From assembly GCF_001500025.1 (NCBI RefSeq), contig NZ_LQIW01000001.1, positions 62,001-126,000 of the forward strand: a stretch of DNA of 64,000 bases. The letters are read 5' to 3'. Of the stretch, positions 35,362 through 44,403 are shown one piece after another; within the stretch, counting starts at the first letter, position 1; every line of letters begins with the position of its first letter. The stretch comes from Mycobacterium sp. IS-1590 (lineage in GTDB: Bacteria; Actinomycetota; Actinomycetes; Mycobacteriales; Mycobacteriaceae). The translations under genes and the position numbers were made by a program. The notes under the pieces are model-generated. The model was not told where the DNA came from. It saw nothing but the letters and a program-made list of their open reading frames with translations, and did not search any database.

Positions 35362-35970
35362 GTGAGTGAGACGACGTCACCGCGCCTTGGCCCGAAGTTC
35401 CAAGAGGCACTGGGATTCGCCGCCGAACTGCACCGCACCCAGACCCGCAAGGCCAGCCAGGTGCCCTACGTCGGGCACCTGCTGTCGGTGGCGGGCCTGG
35501 TGATCGAGGCCGACGGCACCGAGACCGAGGCCATCGCCGCGCTGCTGCACGACGCCGCCGAGGATCAGGGCGGAGACGTGACGCTCACACAGATCGAAGA
35601 ACGTTTCGGGCCCGAGGTCGCCGCCATCGTCGAGGAGTGCAGCGACACGCTCGTGACACCCAAACCGCCGTGGCGTGAGCGCAAGCAGGCCTACATTGAG
35701 CACCTGAACACCGCCTCCGACAGCACAATTCGCGTGTCGGCGGCCGACAAGCTGGACAATGCGAGGGCGATCCTGCGCGACCTGCGCCGCTTCGGCCCGA
35801 AGGTGTGGCAGCGCTTCAACACCGACGACCCGCACGAGCATCTGTGGTACTACCGGTCGCTGCTCGAGGTGTACCGGCGCCGTAGCGACAGCTGGTTGGT
35901 CGACGAACTGTCCCGCGTCGTCGAGACGTTGGCCGAGGAGATCGGCCCACCGGTCGCCGCTACCGTCTGA
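35362..35970 (+). CDS. HD-domain metal-dependent phosphohydrolase
   Basis: A protein of 202 residues. His39, the His63-Asp64 pair in ALLHDAAEDQGG and SAADKLDNARAILRDLRR give an HD metal site of the type in RelA/SpoT-like (p)ppGpp hydrolases, without a synthetase domain. It may be a small alarmone hydrolase or a nucleotide phosphohydrolase. AGGAAGGAG precedes the GTG start at 35362. It follows the LppP-type gene by 14 bases and precedes sseB by three, so the three are probably one transcript. Confidence 0.82.
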   Translation: MSETTSPRLGPKFQEALGFAAELHRTQTRKASQVPYVGHLLSVAGLVIEADGTETEAIAALLHDAAEDQGGDVTLTQIEERFGPEVAAIVEECSDTLVTPKPPWRERKQAYIEHLNTASDSTIRVSAADKLDNARAILRDLRRFGPKVWQRFNTDDPHEHLWYYRSLLEVYRRRSDSWLVDELSRVVETLAEEIGPPVAATV

Positions 35971-35973
35971 GGT

Positions 35974-36822
35974 ATGAGCGCACGCGACACGGTGTGGATC
36001 TCGGCTGCGGAGGTGGCGCGGCGACTGGACGCGGGTGAACCGCTGACGCTGCTCGACGTGCGGTGGCAGCTCGGGCAGCCCGACGGCCGTGCCGCCTACG
36101 AACAAGGACATCTGCCGGGCGCGGTGTACGTGTCGCTCGAGGACGAGTTGAGCGATCACACCGTCGAAGGCCGTGGACGGCACCCGTTGCCGTCCGGATC
36201 CGCGCTCGAAGCCGCCGCCCGCCGGTGGGGCGTGCGAGCCGGGACGCCGGTCGTCGTGTACGACGATTGGAACCGCGCCGGGTCCGCGCGAGCCTGGTGG
36301 GTGCTGACCGCGGCAGGCATCGACGACGTCCGCATCCTCGACGGCGGGCTCGCGGCGTGGACGGCGGTTGGCCGTCAGCTGGAATCCGGCATCGTCGAAC
36401 CCGCACCCGGGAACGTCACCGTCGCCCACGACGACCTGTACGACGGGGCACGCCCGACCGTCACCGCCGACGCCCTACTCGAACCGGGCCGGTTGGTGCT
36501 CGACGCGCGGGCGCCCGAACGGTTCCGCGGCGACGTGGAACCGGTCGATCCGGTCGCCGGCCACATTCCCGGTGCGCTCAACGTGCCGAGCACCCGCCTG
36601 CTGACCGAGGACGGGGCCCTGCTGGACGACGACGAATTGGCCCGGGCGTTGGGGGAGGTGGGCGACGGCGACGTGGCGGTCTACTGCGGGTCGGGCGTCA
36701 CCGCGGCGGTGACGATCGCGGGCCTGGCGGCGGCGGGAGTGAATGCCGCGCTGTTTCCCGGTTCATGGTCGCAATGGAGTTCGGACCCGTCGCGCCCGGT
36801 GGCGAGCGGGCCCGGCGCATGA
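35974..36822 (+). CDS. sseB: Thiosulfate sulfurtransferase (rhodanese), SseB type
   Basis: A protein of 282 residues with tandem rhodanese domains. The N-terminal domain is inactive; the active Cys238 sits in the C-terminal loop CGSGVTA. Characteristic segments are LLDVRWQLGQPDGRAAYEQG, LPGAVYVSLEDELS and VLDARAPERFRGDVEPVDPV. It transfers sulfane sulfur from thiosulfate or 3-mercaptopyruvate to thiophilic acceptors. As in M. tuberculosis (Rv2291), it lies close to a Rv2296-type dehalogenase gene, here with only one small gene between. A strong hairpin follows the stop. Confidence 0.88.
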   Translation: MSARDTVWISAAEVARRLDAGEPLTLLDVRWQLGQPDGRAAYEQGHLPGAVYVSLEDELSDHTVEGRGRHPLPSGSALEAAARRWGVRAGTPVVVYDDWNRAGSARAWWVLTAAGIDDVRILDGGLAAWTAVGRQLESGIVEPAPGNVTVAHDDLYDGARPTVTADALLEPGRLVLDARAPERFRGDVEPVDPVAGHIPGALNVPSTRLLTEDGALLDDDELARALGEVGDGDVAVYCGSGVTAAVTIAGLAAAGVNAALFPGSWSQWSSDPSRPVASGPGA

Positions 36823-36826
36823 CGGG

Positions 36827-36857
36827 GGCCCTCCCGCACACCCCGCCCGGGAGGGCC
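36827..36857. terminator. Bidirectional hairpin terminator
   Basis: Perfect 10-pair stem GGCCCTCCCG / CGGGAGGGCC with an 11-base loop, between the convergent sseB and small exported-protein genes. Confidence 0.8.
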
Positions 36858-36878
36858 TCTGTGTAGTGATGCCTGTGA

Positions 36879-37121
36879 TCAGGGGTGATAGTTCGGCTGC
36901 ACCTGCTGCAGGTGGGTGATGCCGTGACCGTGGTGCGTGCCGGGGGCTGGGTGGGCCTTGATCTGCGGGGTGGCGACCAGACCCGGCCGCGGCGTGGTGT
37001 CCTGGGTGTAGGTTCCGGCGTTGGCGGCGCCGGCGAAGCCGAGGGCGGCGGCCAGAATTCCGGCCGCGACGATCGGCAGGGCGAAGAACTGGGCGATGCG
37101 GCGGGTGGCGGTGGCGTTCAT
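36879..37121 (-). CDS. Small secreted protein of unknown function
   Basis: A protein of 80 residues. GAGGAG precedes the ATG at 37121. Residues 1-35 form a signal peptide (basic start, hydrophobic core FFALPIVAAGILAAALGFAG, cleavage after ANA). The mature part of about 45 residues is rich in Pro, His, Gln and Thr and ends LQQVQPNYHP. Exported small peptides of this type are common in mycobacteria; the role is unknown. Its His content (PAPGTHHGHGITHL) might bind metal. Divergent from the dehalogenase gene. Confidence 0.75.
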   Translation of the reverse strand: MNATATRRIAQFFALPIVAAGILAAALGFAGAANAGTYTQDTTPRPGLVATPQIKAHPAPGTHHGHGITHLQQVQPNYHP

Positions 37122-37301
37122 TTCGATCTCCTCGTTGAGTTCGGTTTCTTGTCTGTCTGCCGGTGTGTTCCGGCGATGACTCAACAGTGCGGCACCGCGG
37201 GGCCGATGTATGTCGACCGGCCGGCGGGTGAGGCGGATGAAACGTCTGTCCTCCTATCGGGGGACACGGCCTAAGCTGCAGGAAGCGGACAGGAGCACAC
37301 C

Positions 37302-38197
37302 ATGGACGTTCTGCGCACACCCGACGACCGCTTCGAGAACCTCGCGGGCTATCCCTTCGCGCCGCACTACGTCGACGTCACCGCTTCCGACACCGAGGCG
37401 GTGCGCATGCACTACGTCGACGAAGGTCCATCCGACGGCCCGATCGTCGTCCTGCTGCACGGTGAACCGACGTGGAGTTACCTGTACCGCACCATGGTTC
37501 CGCCACTGGTCGCCGGTGGGTGCCGGGTGCTGGCACCCGACCTGATCGGGTTCGGGCGCTCCGACAAGCCCAGTCACATCGAGGATTACACGTATCTGCG
37601 TCACGTCGAATGGGTGACGTCATGGTTCTCGGCGCTGGACCTGCGCGACACCACGATTTTCGTGCAGGACTGGGGTTCGCTGATCGGGCTGCGCATCGCC
37701 GCCGAGCAGGACGAGCGCATCGCGCGCATCGTCGTGGCCAACGGCTTCCTGCCCGCGGGCCAAACCCCAGCCAACCTGCCGTTTCGGATCTGGCGTGCGT
37801 TCGCGCGTCATTCGCCGGTGCTGCCTGCCGGTCGTATCGTCGCATTCGGCACCGTGACCGATGTGCCGGCACGTATCCGGGCCGGATACGATGCGCCATT
37901 CCCGCCAAGCGATTTCAGGCTGGTGCCCGGGCGTTCCCCGCGCTGGTGCCGACAGAGCCGGACGACCCGGCGTTACCGGCCAACCGCGCGGCGTGGGAAG
38001 CGTTGGGGCGCTGGCAGAAACCGTTCCTGTGCGTCTTCGGCGCCAAGGACCCGATCCTCGGCCGTGCCGATCGCCCGTTGATCGAACACATTCCCGGTGC
38101 AGCCGGTCAACCCCATGCCCGCATCAACGGCAGCCACTTCGTGCAGGAGGACTGCGGCCCCGAGCTGGCCGAGCGAATCCTGCAGTGGTGCAACTAA
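37302..38197 (+). pseudogene. Haloalkane dehalogenase (Rv2296/DmbB type) broken by one-base deletion
   Basis: Two frames form one 298-residue alpha/beta hydrolase. Frame 1 starts at ATG 37302 ([20 protein letters not shown]), with oxyanion-loop [11 protein letters not shown], nucleophile Asp123 and halide-binding Trp124 in FVQDWGS, and runs to AGYDAPFP near 37904. The rest ([32 protein letters not shown] and catalytic His in [12 protein letters not shown]) is in the +2 frame up to 38197. One missing G in CCGCC at 37902-37906 explains the break. All catalytic residues survive if the frame is restored, so the lesion is recent or a consensus error. As written, the product ends at 38081 with a garbled tail. 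The enzyme would hydrolyse haloalkanes. Confidence 0.88.
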
Positions 38198-38928
38198 CCT
38201 CGGGTGACGGTGTTTCTCGAGGTGGCGTTCACCTCGGGGTCACCGGAGTGGTAGATCACCTGGTTGTCGAACCCGGACGCGCCGATCTGGTCGACGCGGT
38301 CGATGGTGACCTGATTCTCGACCCCCGAAACCGTCACGCTCAGGCAGTGCCCCAGCAGAGTCACCGTGTTGTTGACCCCGCTGACCGAGATGTTGCTGCC
38401 GTTGCACTCGATCGTCTCGTTCTCCTCGACCCCGGACACGCTGTACTGCCCGCCGGCCGGCGCCACGGCGACCTTGGGCTCACCCGGCAGCTGCGTGGGC
38501 AGCTGCGTCGGCGCCCCGCGTGACGGCCCGATCGTCACGCTGCCGCCGCGGGGGTCGTCCCCGGTCGCGATCGAGATCCCCGGGCGGCCGGCGATCTCCT
38601 CCGTCGCCGACGACAGCGTCCACACGAGCGCGCCGATGCCGGCGACGATGACCACCACGACGACCCCGACCAACCCGAAGATCAACCCCAGCGGCGCGCC
38701 GCTCTTCGTCGGACCGGGCGGAAACGAGACGCCGAACGGCGGCGCGCTGTAGGGCGACTGCGAAGGGTAGGGCGGCTGGTGCGGAGGACCGTAGACCGGC
38801 GGGGGCAACGCAGACGTCTGGTAGTCGTTGGCCGGTGACTGTGACGTGCCCAGTTCGACGGCGCCGCGGTCGGCCAGCGGCTGCTCCAGCTGCCGGATAC
38901 GCGCCTCCGGGTCGTCCTCGGGGTTCAT
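38194..38928 (-). CDS. DUF3060-domain membrane-anchored protein
   Basis: A protein of 244 residues. A Pro/Tyr/Ser-rich cytoplasmic N-terminus (about 90 residues; [15 protein letters not shown]) is followed by one membrane helix ([20 protein letters not shown]) and an outside domain of repeated short beta turns: [46 protein letters not shown]. That spaced SGV-N-V repeat is DUF3060, probably a small beta-helix. Start ATG 38928; longer frames read over the VOC gene. Function unknown. Its stop overlaps that of the convergent dehalogenase by four bases. Confidence 0.82.
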   Translation of the reverse strand: MNPEDDPEARIRQLEQPLADRGAVELGTSQSPANDYQTSALPPPVYGPPHQPPYPSQSPYSAPPFGVSFPPGPTKSGAPLGLIFGLVGVVVVVIVAGIGALVWTLSSATEEIAGRPGISIATGDDPRGGSVTIGPSRGAPTQLPTQLPGEPKVAVAPAGGQYSVSGVEENETIECNGSNISVSGVNNTVTLLGHCLSVTVSGVENQVTIDRVDQIGASGFDNQVIYHSGDPEVNATSRNTVTRG

Positions 38929-38985
38929 GCGCAGATGGTGCCACACCGTCGTTTGCACCGCCTGAATACCGGCAACCCGACGATC

Positions 38986-39354
38986 ATGATTGGCACGTTG
39001 CGATCCACCGTCGTCGACTGCCGGGAGCCGATGCGGCTGGCCACCTTCTACGCGGGCGTCCTCGGCGGACAGATCGAAAAGCAGGACGACTCCTGGGTGG
39101 TGCTCACCGACCCGCAGGGCCGACGGCTGGCGTTCCAGTTCTCGCCGGAACACGAGCCGCCGCGCTTTCCGGACCCGCGCGGTTCACAACAATTCCACCT
39201 CGACATTGCGGTGGACGACCCCGATGCCGCTGAACACGAAGTCCTCGACCTCGGCGCGACCCGGGTGTCCGACGCCGAGGAGGACTCGAAGTTCCGGGTG
39301 TTCCGCGACCCGGCGGGACACACGTTCTGTCTGGTCTGGGGCATCGCCGACTAA
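38986..39354 (+). CDS. VOC-fold (glyoxalase/bleomycin-resistance-like) protein
   Basis: A protein of 122 residues, one VOC module pair: MIGTLRSTVVDCREPMRLAT, FYAGVLGGQ, WVVLTDPQGRRLAFQFSPEH, HLDIAVDDPDAAEHEVLDLG and FRVFRDPAGHTFCLVWGI. The fold binds a metal and an organic ligand; specific reaction unknown. ATG 38986 is selected as it begins the first beta strand. It lies 57 bases from the divergent DUF3060 gene. Confidence 0.82.
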   Translation: MIGTLRSTVVDCREPMRLATFYAGVLGGQIEKQDDSWVVLTDPQGRRLAFQFSPEHEPPRFPDPRGSQQFHLDIAVDDPDAAEHEVLDLGATRVSDAEEDSKFRVFRDPAGHTFCLVWGIAD

Positions 39355-39413
39355 CGGCGAAGCCGATTTGCTGACGACGGTTACCGCGACGCCGAAGTTG
39401 GTACTCCTAACCC

Positions 39414-40559
39414 GTGGTGGCACCCGGGTTCATCGCCATCGGCAGCGGTCCTGCCGGGGTGAGTGCTGCCGAGACCTTCCGTAGCAGGCATTCCGACATC
39501 CCGGTCCGAATCCTGACCACCGACCCGGCGCTGCCGTACGCCAAGCCGCCACTGAGCAAGGAATTCCTGTGCGGCCGCGACACCAAGCTCGCCCTGCACA
39601 GTGAGCACTGGTTCGAACGCAACGGCATCGACCTCGTCCGCGGCATCACGGTCGAACGCATCGACGTGGACCGCCAGCAGGTCGTGACTGTGGGTGGCCA
39701 GCGCTACTCCTACTGGCATCTCGTCATCGCCTCCGGCTCCGTGGCGGTGCGACCGCCCATTCCCGGGATCGAATCTGCGTTGACGCTGCGGTCGTTCGCC
39801 GACGCGGTGGCGCTCAAGATGGCCGCCCGCTACTCCGACTGCGCGGTGGTCATCGGCGGCGGCCTGATCGGATGTGAGGCCGCATCCTGTCTGGCCGAGC
39901 GTGGAGTCGCGACGATGGTCGTCGCCGCCGAACATGTCCCGCTACAGCGCCGGTTCGGGCTCGAGGCCGGTGAACGCGTCGCGAAACTGCTGTCGGACAA
40001 CGGCGTCCGGTTCGCCGGTGAGACGACCGTCGCCGCGGTCGAGGACACCCGCGTGATGTTGGACAGCGGTGAGGCCGTCGACGCGGACCTCGTCGTGTGT
40101 GCGACGGGTGTGCGCCCCGACATCCGCCTCGCCGAAGCCGCCGGACTGCAGACGCGCGACGGGCGCATCGTCGTCGACTCGCATATGCACACCTCGGCGC
40201 GCAACGTGTATGCCGCGGGCGATGTGGCGCTGGCGCACAACGTCACCGCCGGCAGACCCATCCCGGCCGAACACTGGCGCGACGCCGCGCATCAGGGCCA
40301 CGTCGCCGGCCTGACCGCGGCCGGTTTCCCCGCGGCATGGGACACCGTGCCCGGGTTCTCCTGCGCCATCGGCACTTCCGTACTCAAGTACCGCGGCTGG
40401 GGTGTCGACTTCGACGGCGAGCCGGTCGAGGCCCGGTTCGTCGACCACCACACCGGGTTCACGGTCTGGTACGGGGTGGGTGGCGACGTCGTCGGTGTGC
40501 TGACCCTCAACGCCGACGACGACCACCGCCGCGCCGGCGAGATGCTCGGCGCGCGTTGA
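39414..40559 (+). CDS. NAD(P)H:ferredoxin reductase-type FAD oxidoreductase
   Basis: A protein of 381 residues with two dinucleotide folds: FAD site FIAIGSGPAGVSAAETFRS and NAD site CAVVIGGGLIGCEAASCLAE, followed by the FAD-closing YAAGDVALAHNVTAGR. It resembles the ferredoxin/rubredoxin/putidaredoxin reductases that feed cytochromes P450 and dioxygenases. No ferredoxin or P450 is adjacent, so its partner is elsewhere. Start GTG 39414 gives the fold directly; a second GTG follows in the next codon. Confidence 0.85.
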   Translation: MVAPGFIAIGSGPAGVSAAETFRSRHSDIPVRILTTDPALPYAKPPLSKEFLCGRDTKLALHSEHWFERNGIDLVRGITVERIDVDRQQVVTVGGQRYSYWHLVIASGSVAVRPPIPGIESALTLRSFADAVALKMAARYSDCAVVIGGGLIGCEAASCLAERGVATMVVAAEHVPLQRRFGLEAGERVAKLLSDNGVRFAGETTVAAVEDTRVMLDSGEAVDADLVVCATGVRPDIRLAEAAGLQTRDGRIVVDSHMHTSARNVYAAGDVALAHNVTAGRPIPAEHWRDAAHQGHVAGLTAAGFPAAWDTVPGFSCAIGTSVLKYRGWGVDFDGEPVEARFVDHHTGFTVWYGVGGDVVGVLTLNADDDHRRAGEMLGAR

Positions 40560-40563
40560 CCGG

Positions 40564-42147
40564 TCAGCCCGAGGCGAGCCCGTGCTCGAGCGCGTACATG
40601 CTCGCCCCGATCCGGTTGGAGACCCCAACCTTGGCGTACACATGCTCGACGTGGTTGCGTACGGTCTTCTCGCTGAGCACCAGCTTGGCCGCGATGTCCT
40701 TGTTGCTCGCACCCTGCGCGACCAGACGCAGCACCTCGACCTCACGCGCGGTAAGCCCGTCGGGTCGCGGCGCACGCCTGCCCGAGGCGTGACCGGACGC
40801 CTGCAGCACCGCATCGGCGGCGGCCGAGTCCAATTGCCCCTTCGACACCCGTTCCCGTAGCCGCCTGGCCGCGCCCGCGGGGCCGAGCGCCTCCCGGTAC
40901 GGCCGCGGCTCCAGCGCACTCTGATAGCTGACCGCGCACGCCAGCAACCGGTCGGTCATCGTCAGCTGCCGCGCGGCCAGGCCCCGGGGATACCCTGAGC
41001 CGTCGAGACATTCGTGATGGTTGGCCGCGACCGACGCGATCTCCTTGAGACCGGGAACCTGCGAGAGGATCCGCTCGGTCAGGTACGGATGCAACCTCAT
41101 GCGCTCGAACTCCGCCGTCGTCAGCGCAGTGGGTTTCGACCAGACCTGATTAGAGACACCGATGCGACCGAGATCGTGCACATAGCCGGCGCGCCGAGTC
41201 GTCGCGACCGCTTCGTCATCGAGACCGAGTGTTTCGGCCGCGGTTGCGGCGAGCTCGGCCACTGCGCGTGAATGTCCAAGTGTGAACGGGCATTTGAGGT
41301 CGACGAACTCTCCCAGGGCCATCAGAAGCGTGTCGAGTGCGCCGGCGTCGAGGCGGGTTGCACGGTCCGGCGCGTACCGCAGCGCCGTCGCCCACACGTC
41401 TCCGGTCGACGGGGCCGCCGGGATGTCGGCGGGATCGGCGACGAAAGCGTCCACGACCGCGGGATCGAACTGACCTCCCCGCCTGCTGCGGACCATCGCG
41501 ACCGCACCGTCGATGCCGTACTCGCGCTGGTGCACCTCGACCATGTCGGCGACCTGAGCGACCCGCATTTCGACCGGTATCCCCTCACCGGACGCACCGG
41601 CAGGCAGCCCACCGCCGTCGTAGCGTTCGAAGGTGTACCGCAGCGCATGCTGCACGTCGGCGTCCAGGCCGATGCGCTCGGCCAGCAGGCCCGCCGATGT
41701 GCAGTGCGAGTGGATCAGCCGCGAGATGTGCCCGCGCGCATTGGCATACAGTGTCGCCACCGTCCTCAACCGCGTCAGCAGCGACTCACCGCGGCCGACG
41801 TTGGTCAGCAGGAAACGTTGGTACGGCAGCCCCGACCAGTCGACGAGGTACGAACTGCGCCGTACTGCGATGTCGTCGCCGAACCATCGCGCGTATTCGT
41901 GCGAATCGGCGTGACACCCGATCCACATGATCAGCGTCACGTAGTAGGTGCAATCACGCTGCCGCGCCGTCAGGTGCAGCCGGTCGGCCAGCCGCATCGC
42001 GATCAGCGCCGACCGCAGCATGTGCTCGGCGGGCTGACCCAGCCCGAGGTCGACCGCGACCGACAGCGCCGCGAGCACTTCCGCCCGGGTCGGAAGCTCC
42101 TGCGGGCTGCGGGCGCCGGTCACAGCCCGATTCTGCACCGTCTGCAT
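40564..42147 (-). CDS. HD-GYP-type domain fused to LuxR helix-turn-helix regulator
   Basis: A protein of 527 residues. The region from about 275 to 410 is an HD-GYP-like domain with HDLGRIG (His324-Asp325) and [14 protein letters not shown] (residues 377-389). A second, degenerate copy lies earlier ([11 protein letters not shown], about 174-184), without the first HD. Residues 463-520 are a LuxR/GerE helix-turn-helix ([20 protein letters not shown] and onward). HD-GYP domains hydrolyse cyclic di-GMP or related dinucleotides; here output is probably transcription, with the HD part acting as a sensor or enzyme. Seven bases separate it from the preceding gene on the same strand. Confidence 0.85.
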   Translation of the reverse strand: MQTVQNRAVTGARSPQELPTRAEVLAALSVAVDLGLGQPAEHMLRSALIAMRLADRLHLTARQRDCTYYVTLIMWIGCHADSHEYARWFGDDIAVRRSSYLVDWSGLPYQRFLLTNVGRGESLLTRLRTVATLYANARGHISRLIHSHCTSAGLLAERIGLDADVQHALRYTFERYDGGGLPAGASGEGIPVEMRVAQVADMVEVHQREYGIDGAVAMVRSRRGGQFDPAVVDAFVADPADIPAAPSTGDVWATALRYAPDRATRLDAGALDTLLMALGEFVDLKCPFTLGHSRAVAELAATAAETLGLDDEAVATTRRAGYVHDLGRIGVSNQVWSKPTALTTAEFERMRLHPYLTERILSQVPGLKEIASVAANHHECLDGSGYPRGLAARQLTMTDRLLACAVSYQSALEPRPYREALGPAGAARRLRERVSKGQLDSAAADAVLQASGHASGRRAPRPDGLTAREVEVLRLVAQGASNKDIAAKLVLSEKTVRNHVEHVYAKVGVSNRIGASMYALEHGLASG

Positions 42148-42154
42148 CGCCGGA

Positions 42155-42892
42155 TCAGTGCGTTAGGTCAAGACGGTCCGCATCGCGGTGACGGGCCACG
42201 TCGAACGCCTCGAACCGGCCCTGGGCGATGACGCAGATGCCGCGTTGCGGCAGCTGGAAGTCGGCCAGGTTGCCTTGCACCGGGTGCGGCCCGACGGGAC
42301 CGAGGTCGACGCCCTGCACGACCGCCGACGAATCAGCGACCGCCCACACCCGCCGGGGTGCGATGCGGAACTCCTGACCGTTGGGCAGGTTGCCGGTCAG
42401 CCGCACCTTCCCCAGGCCCAGCACCGGCCCGACGATGCGGCTCATCGCCGTCAGCGTTCGGCGGTTGCGTGCCGCGGCGGCGGGTAAGCGTGAACCGATG
42501 GCACTCATCAGGCGGGTGGCCGCCGTCGTTGCGATGTCGACGCGCCAATCCAGCACCGAGGCAATGGAAATCGACAGCGACCACGGTGTGAGCCACTCGG
42601 CGTCGATGGGGCAGACAACGGGGTCGACCGGCGTCGCCGAGCTGAAGTACCGCGAACAGCTCTGTGGGCCGGGTGTGGTGGCGTAGAACGTCCACACCCC
42701 GTCCGGTGTGCGATGCCAGACCGATTTGTAGGCGGGGGAGAACGACGTCTCGGGAAAATCCCGGTAGGCGAGGTAGTGGCCGTTGGCGAACGGCAGGCCC
42801 ATGACGCCGAAGCCGACGACACGCTCCTCGTCTCCGTCGGGCAGCGGCATCGTCTTGGTGGCGGCCGCGAAGGCCTGAGGTGTTGTGGTCAT
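42155..42892 (-). CDS. Conserved-type hypothetical protein preceding the HD-GYP regulator
   Basis: A protein of 245 residues starting [40 protein letters not shown] and [20 protein letters not shown] suggest a lipocalin/acetoacetate decarboxylase-like beta-rich fold, with a helical middle; no catalytic motif was recognised and no signal peptide is clear. It lies seven bases before the HD-GYP/LuxR gene and is likely cotranscribed, so it may supply or sense the regulator's ligand (inference). A perfect 15-base inverted repeat lies about 60 bases upstream of its start. Confidence 0.65.
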   Translation of the reverse strand: MTTTPQAFAAATKTMPLPDGDEERVVGFGVMGLPFANGHYLAYRDFPETSFSPAYKSVWHRTPDGVWTFYATTPGPQSCSRYFSSATPVDPVVCPIDAEWLTPWSLSISIASVLDWRVDIATTAATRLMSAIGSRLPAAAARNRRTLTAMSRIVGPVLGLGKVRLTGNLPNGQEFRIAPRRVWAVADSSAVVQGVDLGPVGPHPVQGNLADFQLPQRGICVIAQGRFEAFDVARHRDADRLDLTH

Positions 42893-42952
42893 GCGGTGAG
42901 CGTGCGCCCCCGCGCAGGCCGCTCACATGGGGCAAACGCCCCAAACTGTGTT

Positions 42953-43005
42953 GCGATTTGTGAGTGATTTCGATCGGTGAACGAACGGGATCACTCACAA
43001 ATCGC
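42953..43005. repeat. Intergenic inverted repeat, family copy 1 (GCGATTTGTG type)
   Basis: Perfect 15-base arms GCGATTTGTGAGTGA (42953-42967) and TCACTCACAAATCGC (42991-43005) with a 23-base spacer. The right arm overlaps the last codons of the tetR gene; the left lies upstream of the 42892 start. It could be a terminator for tetR, an operator or a mobile-type repeat. A close relative is at 52383-52434. Confidence 0.8.
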
Positions 43006-43603
43006 CTGGGAGGGTGGGGCGCAGGCCCGTCAGTAGGGAGCGCACGCCGAGTCGCCACCGCTGCTCGATCGACGGTGCGGACGTCCCCAGCCACCGCCCC
43101 AGTTCCTGGACCGTCAGCCCCTGCGCGAGGGCCAGCAGCACGTGGGCGATGTCGGCGACGTCGCCGCTCAATAACCCCGCGTCGACGCAGCGCTGGATGC
43201 GGCCGGTGAACGCCGCGCGTACCGAGGCGCCGGCGGCGGCTTCGTCGGGCCCCGGTTCCAGTTCGGCGAACGGCCGCGCGAACATCAGCTGGGCGAGCCG
43301 GGGATAGGACCGGCAGAACGATCGGAAGACCGGCACCAGACGTTCGAGATCGGCGAGGGGCTCATCGGTCAGCGGCACGGACTCCAGTTCGGCGCCCAGC
43401 AGCCGGAATCCCTCGAAGACCATCGCGCGCAGCAGCCCCGCCTTGTCGGAGAACAGCTCGTACACCGCGGGCACCGACGTGCCTGCCCGCTCGGCGACGC
43501 GGCGAGTGGTGAACCCCGAGATCCCCTCCTCGGACAGCGTCGCGATCGCCACCTCCAGCAGGCGGTCCTTCAGCTCGGGCGTGCGCTGCTTCGCCCTCGG
43601 CAC
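42995..43603 (-). CDS. TetR/AcrR-family transcriptional regulator
   Basis: A protein of 202 residues. The N-terminal helix-turn-helix (LLEVAIATLSEEGISGFTTR, RVAERAGTSVPAVYELFSDK) is typical TetR. The C-terminal ligand domain (TetR_C type) is helical with ARPFAELEPGP. It lies nine bases after the crotonase gene on the same strand and probably controls that operon, answering to an acyl-CoA-like ligand (inference). The stop lies inside the right arm of the inverted repeat. Confidence 0.9.
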   Translation of the reverse strand: MPRAKQRTPELKDRLLEVAIATLSEEGISGFTTRRVAERAGTSVPAVYELFSDKAGLLRAMVFEGFRLLGAELESVPLTDEPLADLERLVPVFRSFCRSYPRLAQLMFARPFAELEPGPDEAAAGASVRAAFTGRIQRCVDAGLLSGDVADIAHVLLALAQGLTVQELGRWLGTSAPSIEQRWRLGVRSLLTGLRPTLPGDL

Positions 43604-43612
43604 CGTGCTGGC

Positions 43613-44314
43613 CTAGCCGAGGGTGAATTCGGTTGCCAACCCGTCGATTCCGGCCCGAATGGCGTTGAGTGCAGACTCGCGGGCCTTCAGCTTCGTCGCG
43701 ACATGTGCGCCGGTGTGCACCGTGTTCGCCAGCTCCGTGGCCACCTCCTGCGCCCGCGCCAGCACGCGATCCGCCTCCACGATCTCGTCGAGCCACCCGC
43801 CGGAGACGGCCTGCTCGCCGGCGAAGGTCGACGCCAGCGCCGCGGCCCGCTGGTAGACCGGCGGCGTCAGCCGCAACCGCATGATCTCCAGTGCGGCGAC
43901 CGGGATCGTCATGCCGATGGCCACCTCGATCGCCTGGCAGCGGGTCTTCGGCTGGCCGATCCGGTGATCGCCGGACAGCAGCAGGAACGACCCCATCGCG
44001 ATGGCCGGACCCGTCGCGGCCATGACCACCGGGACCGGAAATGTCAGGCATCGCACCGCGAGCTCGAACCCGCCCGTGAGCATCCCCAGACCGGCCTGCA
44101 CGTCGCCGGACTGAAACACGGTCAGGTCGAAACCGCCGCTGAACACGCGGCCGTTGCCCGCGAGCACGACGACCTTGGCGGCATCCTTCTCCGCACGGTC
44201 GAGCGCTTCGTTGATCGCGGTCTGCATCGCCGGACCGAGGACATTGACCTTGCCGTCGTCCAGCGTGATCGTGGCGACCGAATCTTTCAGCTCATAGCCA
44301 ACGAGGTTGCTCAT
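43613..44314 (-). CDS. Enoyl-CoA hydratase/isomerase (crotonase) family protein
   Basis: A protein of 233 residues, the short form of the crotonase fold. MSNLVGYELKDSVATITLDD followed by GKVNVLGPAM, the CoA-binding loop VVVLAGNGRVFSGGFDLTVF and the oxyanion region PVPVVMAATGPAIAMGSFLL are present. The acid residues of classical hydratases (two Glu) are not obvious, so the exact reaction is uncertain. GAAGGAGAAG precedes ATG 44314. In one operon with the TetR gene. Confidence 0.85.
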   Translation of the reverse strand: MSNLVGYELKDSVATITLDDGKVNVLGPAMQTAINEALDRAEKDAAKVVVLAGNGRVFSGGFDLTVFQSGDVQAGLGMLTGGFELAVRCLTFPVPVVMAATGPAIAMGSFLLLSGDHRIGQPKTRCQAIEVAIGMTIPVAALEIMRLRLTPPVYQRAAALASTFAGEQAVSGGWLDEIVEADRVLARAQEVATELANTVHTGAHVATKLKARESALNAIRAGIDGLATEFTLG

Positions 44315-44403
44315 CGCTTCTCCTTCGAACGCGGTGCGGCTAATCGTATCGATGTTACGAAACGTCGATACGAGCGCCACGGGGAGCCGCGGCGCAGCCG
44401 GGA

